DNA from: Phialocephala subalpina
Taxonomy: Eukaryota; Ascomycota; Leotiomycetes; Helotiales; Mollisiaceae
Assembly (NCBI GenBank): GCA_900073065.1
Contig: FJOG01000015.1
Coordinates: 608,436 to 672,435 of the forward strand
Direction of reading: 5' to 3'
DNA length: 64,000 nt
In this document: one piece after another, positions 23,499-33,042 of the stretch
Layout: each line of letters begins with the position of its first letter
Position numbering within the stretch: the stretch's first letter is position 1
Program-made: the position numbers and the translations under genes
The notes under the pieces: generated by a model
Told to the model about the DNA's origin: nothing
Databases searched by the model: none
Seen by the model: the letters and a program-made list of their open reading frames with translations, nothing else

Positions 23499-24335
23499 CT
23501 AGTTCCTCTCTCGTCTCCCCCTATACTCAGGAGAGCGACTCTTTCGAGGTCTTTCAGCGTATCTTCCTCGATCCTCACGCCCTGCAACCCTACCACGAGG
23601 GCTTCTGCTTCGATATCTTGGCTCCCTTCGCTCTGGGCTTCGACTGCACCTGGACTTTCGGGCCTCTCTATCTTCCCTCTCCCTATCATGCCGCCTGTAC
23701 CTCTCAACACTTCTTGACCTGTGTCTGCGTCTCTCGGCACTCCTCGACCGATGTTGATGTCTCCTATGCTTCCTCTCCCTGCTCCTACTCCGCTCCCTAC
23801 CATGATCCTTCTTCTTACTATGTCTCTCACCCTCTCGACCCTTCCTAACCAACCCTCCCTTCTCATCCTCATCCATCATCCCACCTAGTGCATCCCGCCC
23901 TTCAACTTTGCCCACGAAATCACCAAACCCCTTCCCCTTCCCACCCTCATCCTCTCCCCCCTCCCCAACACCAGCCTCCTTAATCATCCTGTTAACCTCT
24001 CCTACACTGACCGCATTCGCACCACTAACATTCCTATCCGCAACCGGGAGACCCAATGCCCTGGCGAGCGCATCCTCTTCCGCTTCCTTGATCCTCTTAA
24101 TCTCCTCCTTCCTCTCTCTTATTCTCTTCTCTTCCGCAGTCTCCCCGTCTTTCCCTGGCTCATCGTCTGCTTTCGCGTACCAGGAGAGGTCTTTGCCTTT
24201 CTGCCATCGTCCGACGGGTGCCATGAGGGAGTGGCCGAGGTAATTCTCGCGATGCTGGGAGGTTTGGACTTCGTCCCATGAGAAATTGACGCCGCCACGC
24301 GACCCGGATTTGCGGATCGAGGAGAGGAGGTCCAT
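23499..24335 (-). CDS. MMTAG2-domain protein with RS-rich tail
   Basis: The N terminus MDLLSSIRKSGSRGGVNFSW followed by HRENYLGHSLMAPVGRWQKG and DLSWYAKADD is the multiple-myeloma-tumour-associated-protein-2 N-terminal domain (also called kinase phosphorylation domain), conserved from fungi to human. A charged helix (EEKRIRERKEEIKRIKEAEE) and ALGLPVADRN follow. The last 110 residues are dense Arg/Ser dipeptides, typical of splicing-associated nuclear proteins. ATG 24335 matches the family start exactly; the 75 codons upstream in frame look like 5' UTR. Single exon, 278 aa. A role in nuclear RNA metabolism is inferred from the RS tail. Confidence 0.85.
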   Translation of the reverse strand: MDLLSSIRKSGSRGGVNFSWDEVQTSQHRENYLGHSLMAPVGRWQKGKDLSWYAKADDEPGKDGETAEEKRIRERKEEIKRIKEAEEDALARALGLPVADRNVSGANAVSVGEVNRMIKEAGVGEGGEDEGGKGKGFGDFVGKVEGRDALGGMMDEDEKGGLVRKGREGERHSKKKDHGRERSRSRERKHRRHQHRSRSAERRRHRSRSVERYRRHDREREDREARKSRCSRSPERREPRYRSRSPRGRVAGREDRGRYAERPRKSRSPEYRGRRERN

Positions 24336-25290
24336 GGTCGCAGATGTGGGGGATATCGAGCAACAAGTTGTATAATAAGACTTGATGTGTTGTTTGGAGT
24401 GCGATGGGTGTTGTGGTGGAGGGTGTTGCGTTGGAGTTGGAGGGGCTGGTTTGGACTCGCAAGATTTTGGGCTACCCAGATCACGGTCACGTGTCAGACA
24501 ATGAAAATCGGAACTCCATTTTCGAAGCTGATATAGCAGATGGGTCGAGGGAGAGATCAAGTTATTGAAACAGTGTATGGGAATATTAAAAGTTAGAGTC
24601 GAGGTTTAACTGGTTGTGAAAACAGTCAACCATTTGAAAGCAACCTTCCTACAAGCTTGTCTGCCAAGGCACATTGCCAACTGCAGATTCACTTCACTCA
24701 TACTAACATGCCTTCTAAATCGCCCTGGTTTCTCTCTGCCTATCCATATAAATCCTTCACTGCCGGGCAAGTTCCATCAACAAACAACCAAAGAAGCTCT
24801 TCGAGAAGGTCCATGCTGTGTTTGTCCAGGCTGCATTCTTGCTCGTGCTCGTGCTGGCCATCGACAATCCTGCTAATATACTAAAAGGAAGGGAATGTTT
24901 TCAGAACTTTTTTGTAGCTTGAAGGCTCTGTCGTGGAGCCACTGCCAACTCTTTCTTTACCATCAAGACTTGCTTCGCTTTCATCTCCTCTCACTTGAAA
25001 AGAGACGAGGAAGAAGTCGGAAAATGTGGGTATGGAGTCCTGCAAGCTTTCAGTACACTTCGACGTTTTATTGTTTGAAGCGAAGACCCACTATTGAGCA
25101 AACACTACCCGAGAGTAAACCATGATGTCACTATAGAACAAAGCTGCAATTTCATATCCACTCCAACTTCTCCAGATCATCTTGAGCATATGAAAATTGG
25201 TTCTCGAAACGGCCTGCGCATCTCAATCTGGGAGCCGATGTAGCAGATTGAGCTTTTCTTGCAGTCTAGATATATCCAATGGTTCTCTAC
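24336..25290. other. Intergenic, no gene seen
   Basis: About 950 bp with only short frames. It includes the MMTAG2-like promoter (minus strand). No repeat beyond a brief GCTCGT run near 24841. Confidence 0.45.
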
Positions 25291-25702
25291 TTACACAAGT
25301 TTGCTGTTGTATCCCTCCGATTCGTCCTCCAATTCACAAGTATTGCCATGTGTAAACAACCGTGTCGTTTTTGTGATAATACCCGCCGTTCTTGTGAGAA
25401 CACCTCCCACTTTCGGCAATGCCGCTACTTTCATATCGAACACACATCCCCAAGCATCGAGTTTCCTTTGCAATTGGCTTTCCGTGCAAGATGACTCCTT
25501 AGAACACAGCAGCCGGTTCAGCTCACCGAAGAGCATCCCCATGTCAGCTAAAAACGCGGCCATGGCGCACAAGTCTTTCATGACAGCGTGCAACTCAAGC
25601 TCATTGGGGTTTCGCCCGTACCCTCTAACCTTTCCCAGGCTCGACATGCCTTATCCTATCCAGTAACCTGTCCACAGTCCGGTAGTCCTTCATTTATCTT
25701 CC
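25291..25702 (-). pseudogene. Detached C-terminal part of the upstream 2EXR protein
   Basis: The 118-codon frame at 25647-25291 (NPNELELHAVMKDLCAMAAF, FLADMGMLFGELNRLL) lines up by position with the C-terminal coiled coil of the paralogue at 27001-28422 (LESVRIKLELDTLRSILDKV). The distance from the DRDW/DRQW landmark is about the same in both. In this copy two stops (after DRDWTP) and a one-base frame change separate it from the 25703-26683 frame. It is best read as the severed tail of one ancestral gene rather than a gene in its own right. Confidence 0.5.
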
Positions 25703-26683
25703 TCATGGAGTCCAATCTCGGTCGCAGCTTCGCCATATGACCAACCTTCTGTCCAGATAATAGCAACGATCCGGAAACGGTAGCTCCAATTTGATTCCAT
25801 CTTGATAAGTCAGCTTGCCATCAAGCCACATTTCCCCACCAAAGGCTGCATGCATCTCATCCATGCAGCAATTGGGATCGGCCCTCATCTTCTTGAGATT
25901 GCGAAGGGATGTGTATACATCTAGCTCCCCTACCAAAAACACCACCAGCTTTTTTAATGTTGTGCTCGGCAAGCTCCGTGAGCAGTTTTCCAAGGCCTTC
26001 AACTGGCTCAGTATGCCCTCACGACTTGGCCAATCTGAATCAAAGCATGGTAAAGAGTAAAAAGACTTGCAAAAATCTAAGAATTGAAACAAATTATCGT
26101 GGGAAATAGTGAGAGTGAATGATTTCAAGATTCTGGACGCCTGTAGAAAACCGTCTAACGTGTTGTTCAGAGGCGCAAATTCTAGCAAAGTCGTGGCTCT
26201 CAAGGCAGAGAAGTCGATAGCAAGATGCTGTACATTCTCGTAAAAGAGCCATTTCTCCAGGGGAGATGGACGGCCGCACGCCTTGTTGTCAAGCTCGATG
26301 AAGAGGGTATTGTGCTCATACAGAACGCACAAGCATTCTTCCCTTACGCCCTTGCACACTTCAAGAACCGAGAAATCCGACGAATCTTTTGACGAACTGA
26401 AATCGAGGGCTTGCAATTGGTCATTGAGAGGATACCACAATCCCAGGAGACCTTGTCTTTCGGACCACGATGGCCAATGGTTGAAATCGTTGTAGATATT
26501 ATAGCAGGGATAGCTGTAGATTTCAAGGCGAATTTCAAGTGGGAGCTTGAAGAAAGGACTATTGCCTGGAATACGGTCTAGCTGCTTTGATCGTAGCTTC
26601 CGCTGATTCTGGGAAAGATACCGGGGATGGGTGCGCCCCATATGCACTCTAGAAGGCACGAATGGGTGTATGTAGGAGATCAT
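25703..26683 (-). CDS. 2EXR/F-box-like protein, C-terminally truncated copy
   Basis: FFKLPLEIRLEIYSYPCYN is the 2EXR/F-box-like motif typical of expanded Leotiomycete families of unknown function. The rest parallels the neighbour at 27001-28422: SVLEVCKGVREECLCVLYE against SILRVCWAVRKESLNVFYE, LHAAFGGE-type block (MDEMHAAFGGEMWLDGKL) and CYYLDRRL against CRYFDKAR. It stops after DRDWTP at 25703, about 150 residues short of the paralogue, and the lost tail is recognisable just downstream. 326 aa from ATG 26683. It may be a functional truncation or an early pseudogene. Confidence 0.6.
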   Translation of the reverse strand: MISYIHPFVPSRVHMGRTHPRYLSQNQRKLRSKQLDRIPGNSPFFKLPLEIRLEIYSYPCYNIYNDFNHWPSWSERQGLLGLWYPLNDQLQALDFSSSKDSSDFSVLEVCKGVREECLCVLYEHNTLFIELDNKACGRPSPLEKWLFYENVQHLAIDFSALRATTLLEFAPLNNTLDGFLQASRILKSFTLTISHDNLFQFLDFCKSFYSLPCFDSDWPSREGILSQLKALENCSRSLPSTTLKKLVVFLVGELDVYTSLRNLKKMRADPNCCMDEMHAAFGGEMWLDGKLTYQDGIKLELPFPDRCYYLDRRLVIWRSCDRDWTP

Positions 26684-27000
26684 TTTTGTTTAAAGTGATT
26701 GGGAATCATGTCGAGACGTGTGAATGTTGGAGAAGGCGGGAGGATAACAGTGGTGTGAGGTGGGTTGAGAGCTAGCTACTAGAGCGGATTGAGGCTCGAG
26801 TCTTCGTACCCCTGAACTCCACTGTTGGTCAGAGAAGAAGCTCAGATCCGGATGTAAGGTACGTAGAAATGAAATTGATAGGAGATCGAGAAACCGAATA
26901 ACAAGAGAAAAGAAGCGGGACCGTACATTTGAGCCATTGTGGCGGATTGGTGTTCAACAAGAACCATAAGCCAACATTCACATCCCCAAAACTTCGTCAA
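26684..27000. other. Spacer between 2EXR paralogues
   Basis: Holds the promoter of the 25703-26683 gene and the 3' end of its paralogue. No other feature is seen. Confidence 0.45.
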
Positions 27001-28422
27001 TCAACTGGAAATTGCTGCTCGCCAGGATTCGTGCAAATTAAAGTCGGAAGTTGGATCGCGACTCAACGCCCTTTCTTCTGCTTCTCGCGGGCTATCTGGC
27101 CTGGAACTCGTCTTTACTTGATCTGGTGGAGCTATTGTTGGGCCTATTTTCCTTCTCCATTCAGCAAGATCAGGTGCATCTATGTCCGACATCTTCGAGT
27201 CAACCTTGTACACCCATTCTTGGACTTTTTCTTCCATTTCGTATTGCGTGAGGCCCGGCTTTCTGAGGAATTCGTCCAGCTCCTGAAAGCATGCATTTAC
27301 CTCATGCGTAGACGCTTCGACTTTGTCCAGAATAGACCTCAATGTGTCCAGCTCTAACTTGATGCGAACAGATTCTAGATCTGTAATGCCGAGAGCTTCA
27401 TTTGACTCTTGGATAAATGCGTGCCCATTTTCATGACCTTTCGTCAGTCGGTCCAGTTTCCATTGTCGATCTAGAACAGCAGATTGTGTTTCCTTGGCTC
27501 TGGCTTTATCAAAATACCGGCAATTCAGTGGGAACGGTATTTCCTTTAGCAGAGCTCCATCAAATCGGGACAAGGTCCCATCGAGCCATATCTCTCCGCC
27601 AAATGCTGCATGCAGATCTTCCAAATAGCGATTTGCGTCGTACTTGCTGGTCATAAGCTGGATCTGGCGTAAAGAGTCCTGAGCGCGATACGGAGTGAAC
27701 ACCACAAGCTTCCTTGACTTAACGTCCGACAGCCTCCCAGAACAATACTTCATGAATTCCACGTACTTCAGCATGAATTCACTGCATTCATAGCCTAACG
27801 CCGATGATGAACTCATCTGCCTGCTCAGATGCCTAGCGAGCATGTCCGCGCTGATTATCAACGAGACTGACTTCGGCATCTGAAACTTGGACCATTGAGC
27901 AACAATGTCGATAACTCTGCGAGAATCGCCAACCTGCTTCTCAAGATCGTTTCCGTTAGAGAACAAATCCAACGCCAGCCGCTGTATATTCTTGGAAGAC
28001 AACCAACTCGCTATAGAACTATTCGAAAACGTAGATTCAGACCAGCGATAGTCCTGAAGTGGTTCCATGTAGAAAGTGTTGGATTCGTAGAAGACGTTCA
28101 AGCTCTCCTTTCTCACCGCCCAACACACTCGAAGTATGGACAGATCAAATGAACCCTCAATCGGATTTGGGTACCGAAACTCTCTGTCAAGGGCATAAAA
28201 CTGCTTTCGTGGGTCTTCCCCTAGTTCTGTGCTGTATTGTCTCTGGCAGATATTACCCGAAGGAGTGACAAGAAGGTGCTTATATATCTCGAGACGGATC
28301 TCGAGAGGGATTTTCATGAGGAAATTGTTGTCCCTCGAACAGTCATCGATGGGGAGGACTGGGCGGCATGGTGGCATCCACAATGCCTGTTCGCATTCTC
28401 GCTCGAGCTCGGGTTGGGACAT
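27001..28422 (-). CDS. 2EXR/F-box-like protein, full-length copy
   Basis: The protein starts MSQPELERECEQALWMPP, with the 2EXR motif FLMKIPLEIRLEIYKHLLV at residues 36-54, then a region like that of other fungal 2EXR proteins (SILRVCWAVRKESLNVFYE, ALDLFSNGNDLEKQVG, LHAAFGGEIWLDGTL). A C-terminal helix-rich part (LESVRIKLELDTLRSILDKV, NACFQELDEFLRKPG) is predicted coiled coil. 473 aa, single exon, ATG 28422; the 57 codons upstream in frame begin with a non-ATG codon. It is the tandem paralogue of 25703-26683 and divergent from MED6. Function is unknown; F-box-like modules often act as SCF adaptors, but no Skp1 contact is shown. Confidence 0.7.
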   Translation of the reverse strand: MSQPELERECEQALWMPPCRPVLPIDDCSRDNNFLMKIPLEIRLEIYKHLLVTPSGNICQRQYSTELGEDPRKQFYALDREFRYPNPIEGSFDLSILRVCWAVRKESLNVFYESNTFYMEPLQDYRWSESTFSNSSIASWLSSKNIQRLALDLFSNGNDLEKQVGDSRRVIDIVAQWSKFQMPKSVSLIISADMLARHLSRQMSSSSALGYECSEFMLKYVEFMKYCSGRLSDVKSRKLVVFTPYRAQDSLRQIQLMTSKYDANRYLEDLHAAFGGEIWLDGTLSRFDGALLKEIPFPLNCRYFDKARAKETQSAVLDRQWKLDRLTKGHENGHAFIQESNEALGITDLESVRIKLELDTLRSILDKVEASTHEVNACFQELDEFLRKPGLTQYEMEEKVQEWVYKVDSKMSDIDAPDLAEWRRKIGPTIAPPDQVKTSSRPDSPREAEERALSRDPTSDFNLHESWRAAISS

Positions 28423-28796
28423 TTTGCTGTCTAGTAGCTGCTTGGCAAATGAAAAAGCGTAGCTAGTATTATGATCAAGTGATTGACGAGAGAACGATAT
28501 CCCGATGGCGAATAAAACGGGTTGAAGGGTACTTTGGAACGAGACGAGGTGGTGCAAGTCAAGCGGATGCCAATTGAAGTACACTAAGACCAAAAATCGG
28601 CTAGTGCTCTCGTTACCAGCGTCGTTAACCCCAAACCTTATTTTGGAGGCTGAATTCGAGCTCCAAGGCTCACATCTAGGCCTTGTTTATACGCCGGGAG
28701 CTCCCCCATCAAGCGCATTCTGGTCAGCGTTTCGACAACCTCAGCAGCGCAGATCACAGCTTGTCCGCAACTCCAAGCGCTCTCTCGAAAGCCACC
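28423..28796. promoter_or_regulatory. Divergent promoter region, 2EXR gene and MED6
   Basis: 374 bp between two divergent starts. No clear TATA box. The MED6 start has a strong GCCACCATGG context at its downstream edge. Confidence 0.4.
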
Positions 28797-29818
28797 ATGG
28801 CTTCCCAAGAAACCCCTCTCGACGAGATCCAATGGCGATCACCTCAACAAGCAGCAGCAATGCAGGGCATACACGAGAACTCCGTGCTCCATTACTTTGC
28901 TTTGTCGCCGTTCTTTGATCCGACGTCTAATAACAACATCATATCTACACAGGCGCAATTCAATCCTGGTCTGATAGCTGTGGTATCGACGAGAGCAGCC
29001 TTCGAAGCGCATTTAAGGACGATGTCAGGCCTCGAGTATATGATCTCCGAGCAGCCTGCAGAAATGACGCCGGGAACTGGAACAGGAGTTTGGGTCATCA
29101 GAAAGCAGACGAGGAGGAAGAGACACCCGCAAGAAGACGAGATCACTGTACATGCAACGTATTTTGTTGTGGGGGAGAATATCTACATGGCTCCAGCAGT
29201 GGCAGATGTTCTGGGAAGTCGAATGGTATATGTATATCCCTCTATTGATTCGGGCAAAGCTAATAGTATCAGCTCTCCATCATGTCATCTTTAAACAATT
29301 TCATGTCCTCCGCCGCTAAACTCCCCAGCTTCAGCCCTGCCTTGGGCCATATCTACCTGCCTCCATCAAGCGCGAACCGCAAAACGAACGAATCACAACT
29401 AGGACAGGCTAGCAAGGAAAATACTCCTCTTCCCGAATCTCTGCAGGCTCCGAAGAAGGACAATACACGGACAAACACCAGCAGCTATATCAGTCAAAAA
29501 GTACTTGAAGATGCTCTTATGACATCACTGAAGTATGGCGATGAATACATGGACGAGATTCCAATTACTGGACAGCCTGGCGATTTCCATCTGAAATCCA
29601 CTGGCAGGAAGGACGCAAGCAAGCTCATGGTACCAGCACCTGGGAGAATACTGCAGATGCCAGGTAAAGTTCAACCTGAACCTCCATCTTTGAAGATGGA
29701 CATTCCGCCTGAGAGGAAAGGCAGTCGGAGTGATAAGAGTCCCAAAACACCCGGAATGCCGAAACCAAAGCGAAGAAAGAGCAAACCTCTAGGTGCTGGC
29801 AATGTTAGTCCGACATAA
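28797..29818 (+). CDS. med6: Mediator complex subunit 6 (MED6)
   Basis: MED6 belongs to the Mediator head module, which bridges activators and RNA polymerase II. The conserved core is plain: TPLDEIQWRSPQQAAAM, ENSVLHYFALSPFFDPTSNN, QAQFNPGLIAVVS, TGVWVIRKQTRRKR, then YFVVGENIYMAPAVADVLGS. Intron 29226-29272 (47 nt) joins SRM to LSIMSSLNNFMSSAAKL. The C-terminal half is basic and Pro/Lys-rich (PKTPGMPKPKRRKSKP). ATG 28797 lies in a consensus GCCACCATGG context. 324 aa, intact. Confidence 0.92.
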
Positions 29819-30016
29819 TGGGAATTGAGACATCTACCGGAGTATGGACGTTGGGTGCATGGATTAGCGTTTATGGACTATACCCCTGCATGGCTCGCAG
29901 TATTGAGCATCAGATTTAGAAATGAATAAAAATGAACAATTACTCATCTACTTTTAAAACCGAGAATGTTCACACTTGATGCAGGAAGTGTCCTAGTTCC
30001 TGACGGACATTCATTA

Positions 30017-32202
30017 TTACCTTAGGTCGCTACTATACTCGCTTCTTGGAGAGACAATCCATGTTCCCGCTCCTGCTTCCTCACCTCTACTATCATTAAC
30101 ATGCCTCTGATCAAAGTCCTGCAACTCCGTACCCCTCTCTGAACTTCCCGAACCTTCATCTTTCTCTGCTTTCACTCCATTCCCAACCCCAACCCCAACC
30201 CCCGAGTGGGGAGTCAAAGGCGAGATTTGCGAATCGGTCTTCAAGCTATCACCCCACCCCGAACTCAGCGTCGTCTCAGTCTCAGTCATCGTTTCTGTTT
30301 CAAACTCAGTACTCTCACTCCCCAGCCCCAAACTCTGTTCCCCCAAACTAGCCCTTCGTCTCCTATCCCAGCTCCACCTCTTTTTCTCCCTCTTCGGCCT
30401 TCCTACCCCCTCTTTCCTAATCCTACTTTCCTCCTGCTCAGCCAGTAGCGTAGAACTCAAATTTGCAGACCCCGCAACCTCAGCAGCAACCTCTTCTCTA
30501 GCAGGAAGTTCGAAGACTACGCGTTTTTTAGAGTCGATTTCTTGCGGTCCTTGCGGAACTTTTGAGGAGTTGTCAGCGTCGAATTCATATCTTGGGTTTG
30601 GTGCCGTGGTATCTAGTTCTGGTTTGAAATACTCGGTGGTGGGTGTGTTGGGATTTGTGGATGTTGACTGTGAGGTGAGGGGTTGGGCGGAGAGCTCCGC
30701 TGCTTTGGAACGGAGGTGTTTGGGTCGATAGATGCAGAAGTAGAGAAGGAGTAAGAAGAGGGAGACGAGGAGGACGGTGCCGGCGACTGCTATGCCTGCT
30801 ATTTCTCCTGCTGATAGGCCTGATTTTTTGGTGGATGTTACTGTGATGGTGCTGTTTCCTGGAGGTGATATCGCGACGATGTTTTGGCTTGAAATTTCGT
30901 AATTTACTTGCGAGACAGAGAAGTTTCGTCGTTCGTAGTCGGCGATTATGTATGCTTCTTGGAAGAAGGCTCTTCCGAGTCGGTATTGAGACGAGTCGTT
31001 TGCGCGCTTGATTGGAAAGTAGAGGGTTGGTGTATCGACTAACGGCCAAGTGGCTTGGAGGGCAAATGCTAGATAGGGGAAGACAAGAGTGATAGGAGAG
31101 CCGAGAAGGTCCGGTCGAGTGAGCGTGAAAGTTATGTTCGCATTTTGTGCGAGGAGTAATGTGTGTTGGATAGTGGAGATGGTGTAGAGCTGCGTGGTGG
31201 CGTTGTAGGTCAGGCCGAAGGTGGACTCGATGAGACTACAGACCGACAGAGGAAGGTACATGTAGGGGATTGTGCTATCGAGATAAGTTGTTATTGGTAT
31301 TGACAAAAGGGTTACAGGAGTTGTCGAACTTGAGCTAGAGCTAGTGTTCAAGGCTGTGATGCTGGAGATTTGAACAGCCAGGTCTGGTTGGTCGTTCGAG
31401 GAGAAGTTGAAGGTCAAATTGTTGGGTGTGAATTTTGAAGCGTCATAGCCTCCTAGTGTGAGACTTCCAAGGACATCACTTGACCGATACTGGTTGCCCG
31501 AAGTATATGCCCAACTAGTGCTTGGGATCATGGCTTGCTTTCTCAAGTTTTCCATGAAGCTGGGAATCGGATCGTCAAAGTCCGTGAAGTTGCTGGGCAC
31601 TGGCTTCAAGCCAAAAACGCCAACAAAGAAGTCTTTGGTAGCCAAGCCAGCCACAGTCTGGTTCTTGAGGGTCGGGCCGCCGCTCCCCTGGAAGCCGACG
31701 GTGACGTCGTCAAAGCCATATCTCCCATTGCCTGAGTAGCCTAAGTTTGACTCAAGTCCGAGTCCATAAATTTGAGTTGTCAAATTCGCGGTGTTTGGGA
31801 TCCAGCTCGTTGATGCGGTGTAGTTGTACAGTCCGCCACGGAGCTTGTTGCAATCAGTTGGATCACCTGATCCGCAACCCTCTTCTGCGATTGCCCAAGT
31901 TTGGTGTGAGTACGTTGAGATCAGGACTTTGACGCTTTGAGGAGGGTTTCCAATCTGGAGAGTGAAGGTCGACCAAGGTCCATCATCGCCATCTTCGAAG
32001 TATTAATACCATAGTAGTGCCCGAGGACTGTACGACGCCACTTACCAAACTCTTGCGAGGGTGATATTGAAATTGGTGATGGAGCCGTGTTTCTCGGATC
32101 GAGTGACCCAGCTACTGCTGCATTAATAAGGCATGATAAGGAAAAGATAGTCGCGAACGGAAGAACTTGGCAATAGACATCTGTCTGTCGCGCAAGAAGC
32201 AT
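30017..32202 (-). CDS. Aspartic-protease-like single-pass membrane protein, first catalytic Asp replaced
   Basis: Exon 1 encodes a signal peptide (LPFATIFSLSCLINAAVA). Intron 32045-31993 joins SQEF to DGDDGPWSTFTLQIGNPPQS. A pepsin-like A1 fold follows, but the first active-site position reads VKVLISTYSHQTW where proteases have DTG; the second reads ITTYLDSTIPYMYLP and keeps its Asp. A transmembrane helix (IAGIAVAGTVLLVSLFLLLL) follows, then a 230-residue cytoplasmic tail rich in Ser/Glu with YEFDADNSSK. 710 aa. The loss of the first Asp suggests a non-catalytic, binding or sensing role. Divergent from the glycoprotein at 33043. Confidence 0.8.
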
Positions 32203-33042
32203 CTTCGTGCTATCCGTATCACCGATGTGGCATTGAGACGGATGCTTCATAAAATCAGAAGGAAGGGATGCCCACAGTTTATGAGACGGAGAACGCCTAC
32301 CCAATCATCCCCTGCCGGAGCTTGCAGAACGCACAAGGCTGAGGACGCCCCAGTCCACATGAATGAGGTTCAAATTCCACAAGACATGCCGAATAATGGG
32401 GAACAGCAGTAACGTTAATCTCCCACCAGATTTTGGGACATTCCCTCCGGAAAACGCGACATTAGCTATCTTGGCCAAGCTGAACCCACGAATAACCTCA
32501 TAGTTTGATCCGACGGCTTGCATGAGCTCCAGGTTCCAGAGCAGGTCAGCCGTTGATCATAATCATATCTGGTGGCACTGACTGGAACTGATCAACAGCC
32601 GAGGAATCTCCTGGCTTGACGATTGGAGCCGTTGGAAAGCCACTGCTTCGCAGTCTGGAAATGGTGTTTTGTCCGACTGAAGAGGAGGAAACGGTTGGGC
32701 CGTAAAATTAGGATGCCTTTGTGGCTTGAGGCGCAGCGTGGTCGTGCAGCCCCCTTGAAAATTAACCGAACCCCCTGACCGAGTGGACTCCTCACGGAAA
32801 ATTCCCTGTATCTGGGGCTGAACTCAAATATGCGACACCAAACAGAGAGTCTGCCTCGCACCTTAGCAGGACGATGAAAGTTGTGATTCGCCAGGTAGGG
32901 CTTGCAAACATGTCAGAACAGTACGGCCCGCATGGGCCACGGATCATGCTTAATATGGCTTGAATCCTTCACTTGGTGATTACCAAGAGCAAGTCTTTTT
33001 CTTCCTATTTCAAAATACAGTCGCTACAGATCCCGTCCCAAA
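32203..33042. promoter_or_regulatory. Divergent intergenic region of two surface-protein genes
   Basis: 840 bp between the protease-like gene and the GPI-type glycoprotein gene, both predicted cell-surface products. No gene or repeat was found in it. Confidence 0.4.
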
